Source: Bacillota bacterium (GTDB lineage Bacteria > Bacillota > Sulfobacillia > UBA8153). Taken from it: a stretch of DNA of 48,433 nucleotides. Below are positions 39,701 to 48,433 of this stretch, one piece after another (positions within the stretch are counted from its first letter, which is position 1; the number at the start of each line of letters is the position of its first letter). The translations under genes and the position numbers were made by a program. Location of the stretch: positions 1-48,433 of the forward strand of contig SLSY01000002.1 of NCBI GenBank assembly GCA_007130145.1, read 5' to 3'. The notes beneath the pieces were generated by a model. It did not search any database, was not told the DNA's origin, and was given only the letters and a program-made list of their open reading frames with translations.

Positions 39701-40171
39701 GTGCCGCAGCATACTATGAAGGTCATTTTGCTAGAGAAGGTACCAAGCCTTGGGGAAGCAGGAGAATTGGTTGAGGTGAAGGAGGGCTATGCCCGCAACT
39801 ATCTTTTCCCCCGGGGTTTGGCTCAGGAGGCGTCCAAGGGAAACCTGCGTTCATTGGAACAGACCCAGCGTACACGTCGTCACAAGCAAGACCGCTTGTT
39901 GCAAGAGGCCAAGCAAATCAAGGCCCAGCTGGAGGGTAAGCCCGTGGTGTTAGATGTGAAGGCGGGGGATACAGGACGACTTTTTGGTTCGGTGACGGGC
40001 AAGAACATTGCCGAAGCTGTCCGCAAGCAGTATAATATAAAGGTTGATAAAAAGAAGATTGAACTGGCCGAAAGCCTGCGAACCGTAGGTGAACATACAG
40101 TGGAGATTAAGCTGCATCCTGAAGTGACGGTGAGTATCGTCGTGGATGTCAGAGGAGAGGGGAGAGGATAA
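39701..40171 (+). CDS. rplI: 50S ribosomal protein L9
   Basis: 'MKVILLEKVPSLGEAGELVEVKEGYARNYLFPRGLAQEAS', 'GRLFGSVTGKNIAEAV'. Confidence 0.96.
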   Translation: MPQHTMKVILLEKVPSLGEAGELVEVKEGYARNYLFPRGLAQEASKGNLRSLEQTQRTRRHKQDRLLQEAKQIKAQLEGKPVVLDVKAGDTGRLFGSVTGKNIAEAVRKQYNIKVDKKKIELAESLRTVGEHTVEIKLHPEVTVSIVVDVRGEGRG

Positions 40172-42086
40172 CTACTTGAATCGGTTAACCAAAGACCAAA
40201 GAACAGTACTAGGCGGACGCTTCGACGGGGATGAGGCACTTCGCCGCCAGATAGCAGCTCTTTTTGGCCTCTTGGCCAGTATCTATGGTAGTGAGAGGCT
40301 GGTGTTGAAGGCGGGCAAATTAGGTGCCCTGCAGGAGATGCGTTCAGATCAATCCACCGAGCGCATATCTGCCTTGCAAAAACTCGTCTACGAGGATCCC
40401 ACGATAGCAAGTCCCGAGGAGGAAGACATACCTCGCATCATAGAAGAAATACAGGATGAGTTGGCCGATCTTCTGGCCCGCAAGTCGGTGGAAGAGACGA
40501 TTGAGAAGCGGATAGCCGAGAAGATGCAAGAGAAGCACGAGGAATATGTGCGCGACATCCGTTCGCAAGTATTGAAGGAAAACGGAACGGTAGAAAATGC
40601 CCAGACGCTTAGAAAGTATGCAGAGCTGGAGAAGCATGAGCATCAGAAGGTCGCTCGTTCGGTCCTACAGCATGTCAGGCCCAGCAGTCTCAAAGAGATC
40701 GTCGGGCAGGACAGCGCCGTTCGTTCCTTGCTGGCAAAATTGGCTTCGCCCTATCCACAGCACATCTTATTGTATGGTCCTCCCGGCACGGGCAAGACCA
40801 CGGCAGCGCGCTTGGTCCTTGAGCATGCCAAGGGGCTTCCGTCCACTCCGTATGCAAAGGATGCCAGCTTTGTGGAAGTGGATGGTACTACGTTGCGCTG
40901 GGACCCGCGCGAGGTTACCAATCCCTTGCTTGGTTCGGTGCATGATCCCATATATCAGGGAGCCCGGCGTGATCTGGCCGAGGGTGGCGTACCCGAACCC
41001 AAGTTGGGCCTTGTGAGCGAAGCCCATGGCGGTTTGCTCTTCATTGATGAGATCGGAGAGATGGATCCCCTGCTGCAGTCCAAATTGCTGAAGGTGCTGG
41101 AGGACAAGCGAGTCAGTTTTGACTCCTCCTACTATGATCCGGCTGATCCCCAGGTTCCCAAGTACATTAAACAGTTGTTCGAAAAAGGAGCACCCGCCGA
41201 TTTTGTGCTCATTGGTGCGACCACGCGCGACCCGGAAGACATCAGCCCGGCACTGCGTTCACGCTGCGCTGAGATCTATTTTGAGCCTCTGTCTGCCGAT
41301 AGTATTCGCCGCATCATCAAGCAAGCCGCGCGCCGGCTGCGCGTGAAGGTGGAACCGGCTGTATTGGAGCTGATGACCGAGTATGCTATGGAGGGTCGCA
41401 AGGCGGTAGGACTATTGGCCGATGCCTTCGGCCTTGCGTTATATGAGAATGAGGGCAAAAGGCCCGCCCGTAAGTTTCTGCAGCTGGAGGAACGCCATGT
41501 CAAACAGGCTATCCAGAGCAACCGGTTGATTCCCCATGCTCCCAGCCGTTCTTCGGAGGAGCCCGAGATCGGGAAATCCTTCGGCCTGGGTGTGCTGGGC
41601 TACATGGGTTCGGTACTGGAGATTGAAGCGATGGTATTCCCTGCTCGGGAGAAGGGCAAGGGGACCATTCGGTTCAACGAGGCAGCCGGCAGTATGGCCC
41701 GCGACTCGGTGTTCAACGCCGCCTCGGTCATTCGCAAATTGACCGGCCGCGACCTGGGAGACTACGATCTGCATATCAATGTGGTAGGCGGAGCTCGCGT
41801 GGATGGACCGTCTGCCGGATTGGCCATGCTTTTGGCCATGGTCAGTGCTTTGGAAGAATGGCCCTTGCGGCAGGATGTAGCCGTGACCGGTGAGGTATCG
41901 TTGCAGGGCAAGATCAAGTCCATCGGTGGCATTTACGAGAAGATCTACGGTGCCAAACAAGCTGGGATGAAGACAGTCATCGTGCCCGGCGAGAACGCAC
42001 GTGAAATTGCCGATCCGCCGGCCAATATAGAGATCGTAACGGCCGATAGTGTGGAGCAGGTACTGGCTTACGTGCGTGCCAAGTAA
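40146..42086 (+). CDS. Lon-family ATP-dependent protease (LonC-like)
   Basis: Walker A 'LLYGPPGTGKTTAARLVLEHAK', Walker B 'LLFIDEIGEMD', C-terminal Lon protease 'VDGPSAGLAMLLAM' and 'GGIYEKIYGAKQAGMKTVIVPGENA'. Start uncertain. Confidence 0.88.
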   Translation: MSEERGEDNYLNRLTKDQRTVLGGRFDGDEALRRQIAALFGLLASIYGSERLVLKAGKLGALQEMRSDQSTERISALQKLVYEDPTIASPEEEDIPRIIEEIQDELADLLARKSVEETIEKRIAEKMQEKHEEYVRDIRSQVLKENGTVENAQTLRKYAELEKHEHQKVARSVLQHVRPSSLKEIVGQDSAVRSLLAKLASPYPQHILLYGPPGTGKTTAARLVLEHAKGLPSTPYAKDASFVEVDGTTLRWDPREVTNPLLGSVHDPIYQGARRDLAEGGVPEPKLGLVSEAHGGLLFIDEIGEMDPLLQSKLLKVLEDKRVSFDSSYYDPADPQVPKYIKQLFEKGAPADFVLIGATTRDPEDISPALRSRCAEIYFEPLSADSIRRIIKQAARRLRVKVEPAVLELMTEYAMEGRKAVGLLADAFGLALYENEGKRPARKFLQLEERHVKQAIQSNRLIPHAPSRSSEEPEIGKSFGLGVLGYMGSVLEIEAMVFPAREKGKGTIRFNEAAGSMARDSVFNAASVIRKLTGRDLGDYDLHINVVGGARVDGPSAGLAMLLAMVSALEEWPLRQDVAVTGEVSLQGKIKSIGGIYEKIYGAKQAGMKTVIVPGENAREIADPPANIEIVTADSVEQVLAYVRAK

Positions 42087-42094
42087 CGTATAGA

Positions 42095-43441
42095 GTGTCC
42101 AGACCGGAGGGAATGACGATGGAATCAGGGCAGCGCCTGCCACCACAGAGCCTGGAAGCAGAACAATCGGTGCTGGGCTCCATGCTTATCGAACACCAGG
42201 CTATTCTCAAAGCCATGGAGATTCTGGTGCCTTCAGACTTCTATCGCGAACAGCATCGCACCATATTTGAAGCCATTATCAAACTGTCTGATCGTGGGGA
42301 AGCGGTGGATCTGGTCACCGTGAGCGAATACCTCAAGCAACAAGGACAGATGGAGGCAGTGGGCGGGATGTCTTACCTGGCCACTCTCTCCAACGTTGTA
42401 CCCACGGCAGCCAACGTTGAATATTATGCTAAGATTGTGCAAGAGAAGTCGATCTTGCGCTCTCTCATTCATGCCGGGACTGACATCGTCCGGCACGGCT
42501 ATGCGGGTAACGAGGAGATTGAATCGCTGCTGGACGCGGCCGAGCAGATCGTCTTTCAGATTGGTCAGCGTCGCTCCACCCAGGGGTTTAGTCCCATCAA
42601 GGAAGTCTTGATGGAGACGCTCACTCACATCGAGCATCTTTACTCCAACAAGGGGAGCGCGCTGGGTGTGGCTTGTGGGTTCGAGGATTTGGATCAAAAG
42701 ACATCAGGACTGCAAAAGTCCGATCTGATCATTCTGGCCGCCCGTCCTTCTATGGGAAAGACGGCTTTCTCTTTGAACATTGCTCGCAATGCGGCCATCG
42801 AGGGCCAGGTGCCAGTGGCGATCTTCAGTCTGGAGATGGCAAAGGAGCAGCTGGCGCAAAGGCTCCTGTGTTCGGAGGCATCCATCGACAGTCAGCGCCT
42901 GCGCACCGGCAATTTGGATGATGGGGATTGGCGCAGGCTCTCGGTAGCTCTCGGGCGGCTAGGAGAGGCCCCCATCTTCGTGGATGATACCCCAAGCATA
43001 TCAGTGATGGAACTCAGGGCCAAGGCACGGCGCATCAAAGGCGAGCACGGACTGGGGCTCATCATTGTGGACTATTTGCAGCTGATGCAAAATCGCGGCC
43101 GGGTTGAAAGCCGTCAGCAGGAGATTTCCGAGATTTCTCGCTCCTTGAAGGCGCTGGCTCGCGAGCTGAGCGTGCCGGTGTTGGCCCTTTCCCAGCTGAG
43201 CCGGGCGGTGGAACAGCGCACGGATCGCCGGCCGCTACTTTCCGACCTGCGGGAATCAGGCGCCATCGAGCAGGATGCGGATGTGGTCATGTTCTTGCAT
43301 CAGAATCCGGATTCGGCAGAACCTAATGTCTTGGAGGTTATTATTGCCAAGCAAAGAAACGGTCCTACGGGCTCGCTGAAGCTATTTTTTGCTCGCGATC
43401 ACCAGAAGTTTGAGAACCTTACGACTACGTATGAGGATTAG
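42095..43441 (+). CDS. dnaB: Replicative DNA helicase
   Basis: 'PPQSLEAEQSVLGSMLI', 'DLIILAARPSMGKTAFSLNIARNAA', 'GLGLIIVDYLQLMQ', 'LSDLRESGAIEQDADVVMFLHQ'. Confidence 0.96.
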   Translation: MSRPEGMTMESGQRLPPQSLEAEQSVLGSMLIEHQAILKAMEILVPSDFYREQHRTIFEAIIKLSDRGEAVDLVTVSEYLKQQGQMEAVGGMSYLATLSNVVPTAANVEYYAKIVQEKSILRSLIHAGTDIVRHGYAGNEEIESLLDAAEQIVFQIGQRRSTQGFSPIKEVLMETLTHIEHLYSNKGSALGVACGFEDLDQKTSGLQKSDLIILAARPSMGKTAFSLNIARNAAIEGQVPVAIFSLEMAKEQLAQRLLCSEASIDSQRLRTGNLDDGDWRRLSVALGRLGEAPIFVDDTPSISVMELRAKARRIKGEHGLGLIIVDYLQLMQNRGRVESRQQEISEISRSLKALARELSVPVLALSQLSRAVEQRTDRRPLLSDLRESGAIEQDADVVMFLHQNPDSAEPNVLEVIIAKQRNGPTGSLKLFFARDHQKFENLTTTYED

Positions 43442-43476
43442 CTAAACTGTGAGGGCCCCTTGAGGGAAGGTGGGTT

Positions 43477-44853
43477 TTGGTGAAGCAATATGATGTCATC
43501 ATCGTGGGAGCCGGCCCGGCCGGCATCTTCGCCGCATTGGAACTGGCCGACAACAGCGATTGCAGTGTCCTGCTGGTGGATAAAGGTGGACCGCTGGCAA
43601 AGCGCAAGTGTGTTATGCATACCGGCCAGGCGTGTGCCCGCTGTAGCCCTTGTGGGGTGCTGAGCGGATGGGGAGGCGCCGGAGCATTCAGCGATGGAAA
43701 ACTCACCCTCACCCCTGATTTTGGAGGCTTTCTCAACGACTATTTTGACGCAAGCGATCTCCGGCAAAAGATCCAGTGCGTGGATGAAGTCTATGTGCGC
43801 TATGGGGCCCAAGGGGGCCTCTACGCCGAGACCGCAGCCGAGATCAAAGACTTAGTGCGCTTAGCAGCAGCAGCCGGCCTGCAATTGGTACCGGCCAGTA
43901 TTCGCCACATGGGCACCGACAGGTGCCCCGCCATATTGCAGGGCATGTTCGATCATCTCGAACCACGCGTGGACATTCTCACCGCTACTGAGGTAGAAGA
44001 AATCTTGGCGACAGCAGGCCGCGTGACGGGCGTGCGTACCACAGCGGGGGAATACCGGGGAACGTATGTGATTTGCGCCCCCGGTCGCGAGGGGTCGGAG
44101 TGGTTCGCACAGCAGATCAAACAACTAGGCCTCTCTTTGTCTAACAATCCTGTGGATATCGGGGTAAGGATTGAACTGCCCGCTGTTATTCTGGATCATC
44201 TCACCGAACGGGTATATGAGCCGAAAATTCGTTACTACTCCCGGATGTTTGATGATCTGGTACGCACCTTTTGCGTGTGTCCCCGCGGGGAAGTGGTGGT
44301 GGAGAACAACCGTGGTGTGCTCACGGTAAATGGACATTCGTTCCGGGACCGTCAGACGGAGAACACCAATTTTGCTCTCTTGGTCAGCAAGACCTTCACT
44401 GAGCCTTTCACAGAGCCCATCGCGTATGGGAAGTATATTGCCAGCTTAGCCAACATGCTGGGGGATGGGGTGATGGTGCAGAGGCTAGGCGATCTTTTGG
44501 CCGGCCGCCGCTCCACGGTAAGGCGCCTGAATAAGGGCATGGTGCGCCCCAGTTTGAAAGGGGCAACACCGGGCGATTTGAGTTTGGTACTGCCCTATCG
44601 CCATTTGACCAACATTCTCGAGATGCTCGAGGCCTTGGATAAACTCGCCCCGGGAGTGTATTCGGGCCAGACCCTGCTCTACGGGGTGGAGGTAAAATTC
44701 TACTCCAGCCGTCCGCAGCTTTCAGCGGAATTGGAGACGAACATAGCCAATTTGTTTGCCATTGGCGATGGTGCCGGTGTCACCCGCAGCCTGGCTCAGG
44801 CCTCTGTGTCCGGTATGGTGGCGGCCAAGAGCATCATGAGTCGCTTGCGCTAA
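43477..44853 (+). CDS. NAD(P)/FAD-dependent oxidoreductase
   Basis: 'YDVIIVGAGPAGIFAALEL', 'CSPCGVLSGWGGAGAFSDGKLTLTPDFGG', C-terminal 'NLFAIGDGAGVTRSLAQASVSGMVAAKSI'. Confidence 0.88.
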   Translation: MVKQYDVIIVGAGPAGIFAALELADNSDCSVLLVDKGGPLAKRKCVMHTGQACARCSPCGVLSGWGGAGAFSDGKLTLTPDFGGFLNDYFDASDLRQKIQCVDEVYVRYGAQGGLYAETAAEIKDLVRLAAAAGLQLVPASIRHMGTDRCPAILQGMFDHLEPRVDILTATEVEEILATAGRVTGVRTTAGEYRGTYVICAPGREGSEWFAQQIKQLGLSLSNNPVDIGVRIELPAVILDHLTERVYEPKIRYYSRMFDDLVRTFCVCPRGEVVVENNRGVLTVNGHSFRDRQTENTNFALLVSKTFTEPFTEPIAYGKYIASLANMLGDGVMVQRLGDLLAGRRSTVRRLNKGMVRPSLKGATPGDLSLVLPYRHLTNILEMLEALDKLAPGVYSGQTLLYGVEVKFYSSRPQLSAELETNIANLFAIGDGAGVTRSLAQASVSGMVAAKSIMSRLR

Positions 44854-44888
44854 AGAAGTCAAATCACCATGCTAAGGAGGACAAGTGC

Positions 44889-46172
44889 ATGTCGGCAGTG
44901 GTTGTGATCGGGACGCAATGGGGAGACGAGGGGAAGGGTAAGATCACGGATTATCTGGCGAATCAAGCCGATGTGATCGTGCGCCATCAAGGCGGACCCA
45001 ATGCCGGGCATACCGTGGTGGTAGGAGAGCAGGAATACAAGCTGCACTTGGTGCCCTCGGGCATTTTCTGCCCCGGTAAGATGTGCGTCATTGGAAACGG
45101 GGTGGTCATTGATCCCGAGATCTTGGTGCGGGAACTCGATTATCTGAAGGATCTGGGCGTGGATGTGTCAAATTTGCGTCTTTCTCCCGGCGCCCATCTC
45201 ATATTCCCTTATCATGTCATACAAGATCGCCTGGATGAAGATCGCAAGGGGCTTTTACGGTTAGGGACGACCGGGCGTGGTGTCGGGCCGGCCTACATGG
45301 ATAAATTCGCCCGCATTGGTTTGCGATTAATGGATCTGTTGGACCCTGAGATATTCCGGTCGCTGTTTGTTCCGCTATGCGAGCACAAGAGTCATATGCT
45401 GGAGAAGGTTTATGGGGCCGAGCGTGTGGATGCCGACGCGCTGGTTGATCACTATTTATCCTATGGTGACCGCTTGCGGCCCTATGTTGCTGACACGGTG
45501 CGGTTGGTAAACGATGCGCTGGATGAAGGGCAGCACGTTCTCTTTGAAGGAGCACAGGGCACACTGCTGGACGTGGACCATGGTTCGTATCCGTATGTGA
45601 CCTCCTCCTACCCGACGGCGGGCGGAGCGTGCATTGGCGCCGGGGTCGGGCCAACCCGCATCGATCGTGTGATCGGTGTGGCCAAGGCTTATACCACACG
45701 AGTGGGTGATGGCCCACTACCCAGTGAACTGAAGGATGACATCGGTGAAGCCATACGGACCCGGGGACACGAATTCGGAACATCGACGGGACGCCCGCGG
45801 CGAGTGGGTTGGCTAGACACCGTCATTTTGCGTTACTCTGCCCGTGTCAACGGTCTTGGTGGCCTGGCTGTGACACGCTTAGATACCCTGGGTGGCTTTG
45901 ACCCGGTTAAGATCTGTACCGGATATCGTTACAAAGGAGAAAGAATCGCGGACTTCCCCTCCAGCATCACTGCATTGGCAGAGTGCGAGCCTATTCTTGA
46001 GGAGATGGAGGGTTGGGCTGCTGAGTTCCCGCCCGCCGAGACCGAGGCCGATCTTCCCAAGGCTTGTCGAGAATACCTCAAGCGAGTAGAAGAGCTGACC
46101 AACTGCCGTATTTCCATGGTGTCCATTGGACGGGAACGAACGCAGACACTGGCGCTTGAGCCGATCTTTTAG
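44889..46172 (+). CDS. purA: Adenylosuccinate synthetase
   Basis: 'MSAVVVIGTQWGDEGKGKITDYLANQADVIVRHQGGPNAGHTVV', 'FEGAQGTLLDVDHGSYPYVTSSYPTAGGA'. Confidence 0.97.
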   Translation: MSAVVVIGTQWGDEGKGKITDYLANQADVIVRHQGGPNAGHTVVVGEQEYKLHLVPSGIFCPGKMCVIGNGVVIDPEILVRELDYLKDLGVDVSNLRLSPGAHLIFPYHVIQDRLDEDRKGLLRLGTTGRGVGPAYMDKFARIGLRLMDLLDPEIFRSLFVPLCEHKSHMLEKVYGAERVDADALVDHYLSYGDRLRPYVADTVRLVNDALDEGQHVLFEGAQGTLLDVDHGSYPYVTSSYPTAGGACIGAGVGPTRIDRVIGVAKAYTTRVGDGPLPSELKDDIGEAIRTRGHEFGTSTGRPRRVGWLDTVILRYSARVNGLGGLAVTRLDTLGGFDPVKICTGYRYKGERIADFPSSITALAECEPILEEMEGWAAEFPPAETEADLPKACREYLKRVEELTNCRISMVSIGRERTQTLALEPIF

Positions 46173-46207
46173 CATCGCTACGGTGAGGTTCTGTTCGTAG
46201 CTTATAG

Positions 46208-46349
46208 GAACCAGGTGCCACAGGGATAAGAGAAGAGAGTCAAAGGGAAGACAGATCCCGGCGACGGTCGGGCCGGGCAATGAGAGTCCGTAAGGACAGA
46301 GAGTCTACTGGTTCTGTGCATAACGGCGCCGCCTCTAAAGAGGCGGCGC
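46208..46349 (+). ncRNA. Candidate structured non-coding RNA downstream of purA (family not recognised)
   Basis: Closing stem GAACCAG (46208-46214)/CTGGTTC (46308-46314), inner hairpins GGGAT/ATCCC, CCGGC/GCCGG, GTCC-GUAA-GGAC, then a perfect 11-bp hairpin GCGCCGCCTCT-AA-AGAGGCGGCGC (46326-46349). Confidence 0.45.
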
Positions 46350-46539
46350 TTCGCCTTGGAAACCATCCGGCCCTGAGGGGAGACGATGTCTTACGCGCTA
46401 CGATCTTCTAAGTGCTGGCAGGTGGTCAGGCGAAGGCCGGGCGCAGAACCACTCATGGTGACCGTGGCCGCGAGCCATGGCGATCTTGGGGTCCTCATGC
46501 TCAGGGAGGTACAGTCAGAGCGAAAATTACACGAAGAGT

Positions 46540-46568
46540 TTGAATAAAGGGTGTTTTCCTGGTATGAT
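46540..46568 (+). promoter_or_regulatory. Promoter upstream of M1-like peptidase
   Basis: TTGAAT - 17 bp - TATGAT. Confidence 0.55.
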
Positions 46569-46652
46569 CTAACAGGCGTACACGAGCCTTTGGTGGCGCG
46601 ATAGGGAGATCAGAAGATATGGAGTGGTTCTGCGGAGAGGAGTGGGTCGTAC

Positions 46653-48200
46653 GTGAGCACCAGACAGAGAGATAGAAGGCCGGTCGATTTCCTCGCGGAT
46701 TCCTTTTGGGCCCCGGCTGAGGCATTAAGGGCCCAATACAACCTGGACGTGGAGATACTGCCCGATGAGAATCGCCTGCGCGGGCAGGGTAGCATTCATC
46801 TGGTCAACCCCCTTGAGGAACCCATCAAGAAGCTAGCGCTAGAAGGCCCCCGCTATGGTCACGGTAGCTACTCGGTGCATACGGTGGGACTTGCCAAGAG
46901 CGAGCGACGCGACGAGCCGGTTCCCACGGTGTTGACGTTACCACGACCGCTCGAATCCGGGGAGACCGTTGTGCTCAAATTGGAATTTGAGACCAGGCTC
47001 ATGGTGGCGGATGAAGGAGTGATGTTGCTCTATCATTGGTATCCGCGTCTTTGGTGGGGTTACCCTACGGCAGATGCTTATCGCGTGAGCATACACAGTC
47101 CTCCGAGCTGGGAAGGGGTAGGAAGCGGTCAGCCCTGCGGCCAGTTCCAGTGGCAGGGTCAGGGTATGCGCACCTTTGGGGCCGCATTGGGGTCTGAGCT
47201 GGAAATACTACGGAAGAATGCGGGACTGACCCGAGTCGCGGCTCTTTCTCGCCGTACCAATCGAGCCGGTGCAGAGCGACTTCTTGAGATCGCATGTGAT
47301 GTGATCCATGTCTGTCGTGATGAGTTTGGCTTCTATCCCCATTCTCATCTGGCCATTACTCCCGGCTACGCCCACAGTGTGGGTGGATTTAACCTGGGAA
47401 CGGGTGTTATTTGCGTCCACAGTCAGCAGGACGTTGCCGCTCAGAGCGATCTTTACTGGCAATGGATCATGGCACACGAGATTGGTCATATGTATTGGGG
47501 GGAGCATATCCTCGAGAAGGGGTCTGATTTTTGGATGCTGGGCGGTCCAAATCACTATGCTGAAGCCCCCGGGTGGTTATGGATCGCCATGGGACTCTAT
47601 GTTGACTGGATGTACTTTCGCCGGCGCAATCTCTCGGCGGCAATGCACGATAAATTGCTGGATCACTACAGGGAGGGGATGCAAAGAGGGCATGACACGA
47701 CGGTGGAGCGTCCTTATGAGCAGCTGGAAGATCCCGGGTTTGACTATAATAATGTGGTGGTGCACGGGAAAGGATTTGCTTTTCTTATGGCTTTGGAAGG
47801 TCTTTTGGGCCAAGAGGCCTTCGGTCGCATATACCGTCGCTGCCTTCGTGAGTATGGGGGACGCCGGCTGGGGCCCGCGCAGTTTCAGCTCCAGTGTGAA
47901 CGCGAGACGGGACAGGATCTGGAGTGGTTCTTCAGCCAATGGCTGCGCTCAAGCCGGTATCCCGGGATGGACATTGACCGAGGGGAGGGCCAGGTTCAAG
48001 TTAAGCCTCGTGGAGGCATGTTGATGCCGGCGCACATAGAGGTGCAGTTTGACGGAGATAAAGTGCAATCAGGGCTCATCGAACGGGTGCCGGGGAATGC
48101 CGAGGTGATCTTGAAGGGTTCGGGAGTTCCCACAGACATTAGGATGGACCCTCCCGTGACTCATGTCGCATCGAGCGGGATGAAAAACGAAGAGGCATGA
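46653..48200 (+). CDS. M1-like (gluzincin) metallopeptidase, divergent
   Basis: 'IMAHEIGHMYWGEHI' HExxH motif, N-terminal beta-rich domain ('YNLDVEILPDENRLRGQGSIHLVNP'), C-terminal 'ETGQDLEWFFSQWLRSSRYPGMDI' as in M1 peptidases. Confidence 0.8.
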   Translation: MSTRQRDRRPVDFLADSFWAPAEALRAQYNLDVEILPDENRLRGQGSIHLVNPLEEPIKKLALEGPRYGHGSYSVHTVGLAKSERRDEPVPTVLTLPRPLESGETVVLKLEFETRLMVADEGVMLLYHWYPRLWWGYPTADAYRVSIHSPPSWEGVGSGQPCGQFQWQGQGMRTFGAALGSELEILRKNAGLTRVAALSRRTNRAGAERLLEIACDVIHVCRDEFGFYPHSHLAITPGYAHSVGGFNLGTGVICVHSQQDVAAQSDLYWQWIMAHEIGHMYWGEHILEKGSDFWMLGGPNHYAEAPGWLWIAMGLYVDWMYFRRRNLSAAMHDKLLDHYREGMQRGHDTTVERPYEQLEDPGFDYNNVVVHGKGFAFLMALEGLLGQEAFGRIYRRCLREYGGRRLGPAQFQLQCERETGQDLEWFFSQWLRSSRYPGMDIDRGEGQVQVKPRGGMLMPAHIEVQFDGDKVQSGLIERVPGNAEVILKGSGVPTDIRMDPPVTHVASSGMKNEEA

Positions 48201-48319
48201 CGTATCCGTCTCTTATCATGAGGTGAGAAACGAAGTGAGAGAGGACAGCGGGTGAGCTGCTCGGGGTGCACATCAAGCCATATACCTGCAGTGTTGGCTC
48301 GACATACAAGACCAAACCC

Positions 48320-48348
48320 TTGCAATCGCTCGGTGTGTGATTTATAAT
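48320..48348 (+). promoter_or_regulatory. Promoter of tRNA-Gly
   Basis: TTGCAA - 17 bp - TATAAT just upstream of the tRNA. Confidence 0.65.
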
Positions 48349-48358
48349 CAGAGAGCGG

Positions 48359-48433
48359 GCGAGAGTAGTTCAGCGGTAGAATATCGGCTTCCCAAGCCGA
48401 GGGTCGCGGGTTCGAATCCCGTCTCTCGCTCCA
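48359..48433 (+). tRNA. tRNA-Gly(CCC)
   Basis: GCGAGAGTAGTTCAGCGGTAGAATATCGGCTTCCCAAGCCGAGGGTCGCGGGTTCGAATCCCGTCTCTCGCTCCA; acceptor GCGAGAG/CTCTCGC, anticodon loop TTCCCAA, CCA encoded at the window edge. Confidence 0.95.

Noticed and set aside
46208-46314. Possible cobalamin or permuted SAM riboswitch
   Set aside because: Some short strings match but key conserved blocks are missing or out of order; kept only as an unassigned structured RNA candidate.

Overview
The window is the chromosomal replication-origin region of a bacterium, most likely a spore-forming Bacillota. It holds the conserved block gyrA-gyrB-remB-DUF721-recF-dnaN-dnaA / oriC / rpmH-rnpA-yidD-yidC-jag-mnmE-mnmG-rsmG-noc-parA(soj)-parB(spo0J), then the yyaC, mscS, DUF951, ychF, rpsF-ssb-rpsR, DUF2232, rplI, lon-family, dnaB and purA block. 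The left end (about 1-2300) is decayed insertion-sequence DNA, followed by two tRNA-Ser genes and a mtnA-mtnP-rtcB-archease cluster. The main finding is a group II intron of about 1.69 kb (24199-25885) that splits parA exactly inside its Walker A P-loop (KGGVG^KTTT). It has a GTGCG 5' end, plausible IBS/EBS pairings, a canonical domain V and a 3' AC end. Its ORF resembles a group II intron-encoded protein, but the YADD catalytic motif appears to be replaced (GHEV) while the thumb/X maturase-like region is kept. This suggests an immobilised, splicing-only intron gating a chromosome-segregation ATPase. Secondary observations are a structured non-coding region downstream of purA, a divergent M1-like peptidase, a DUF721/DciA protein with a zinc-finger tail, an orphan YedF/DsrE-like protein, and hairpins flanking noc. 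All calls come from reading the sequence; no database search was run.
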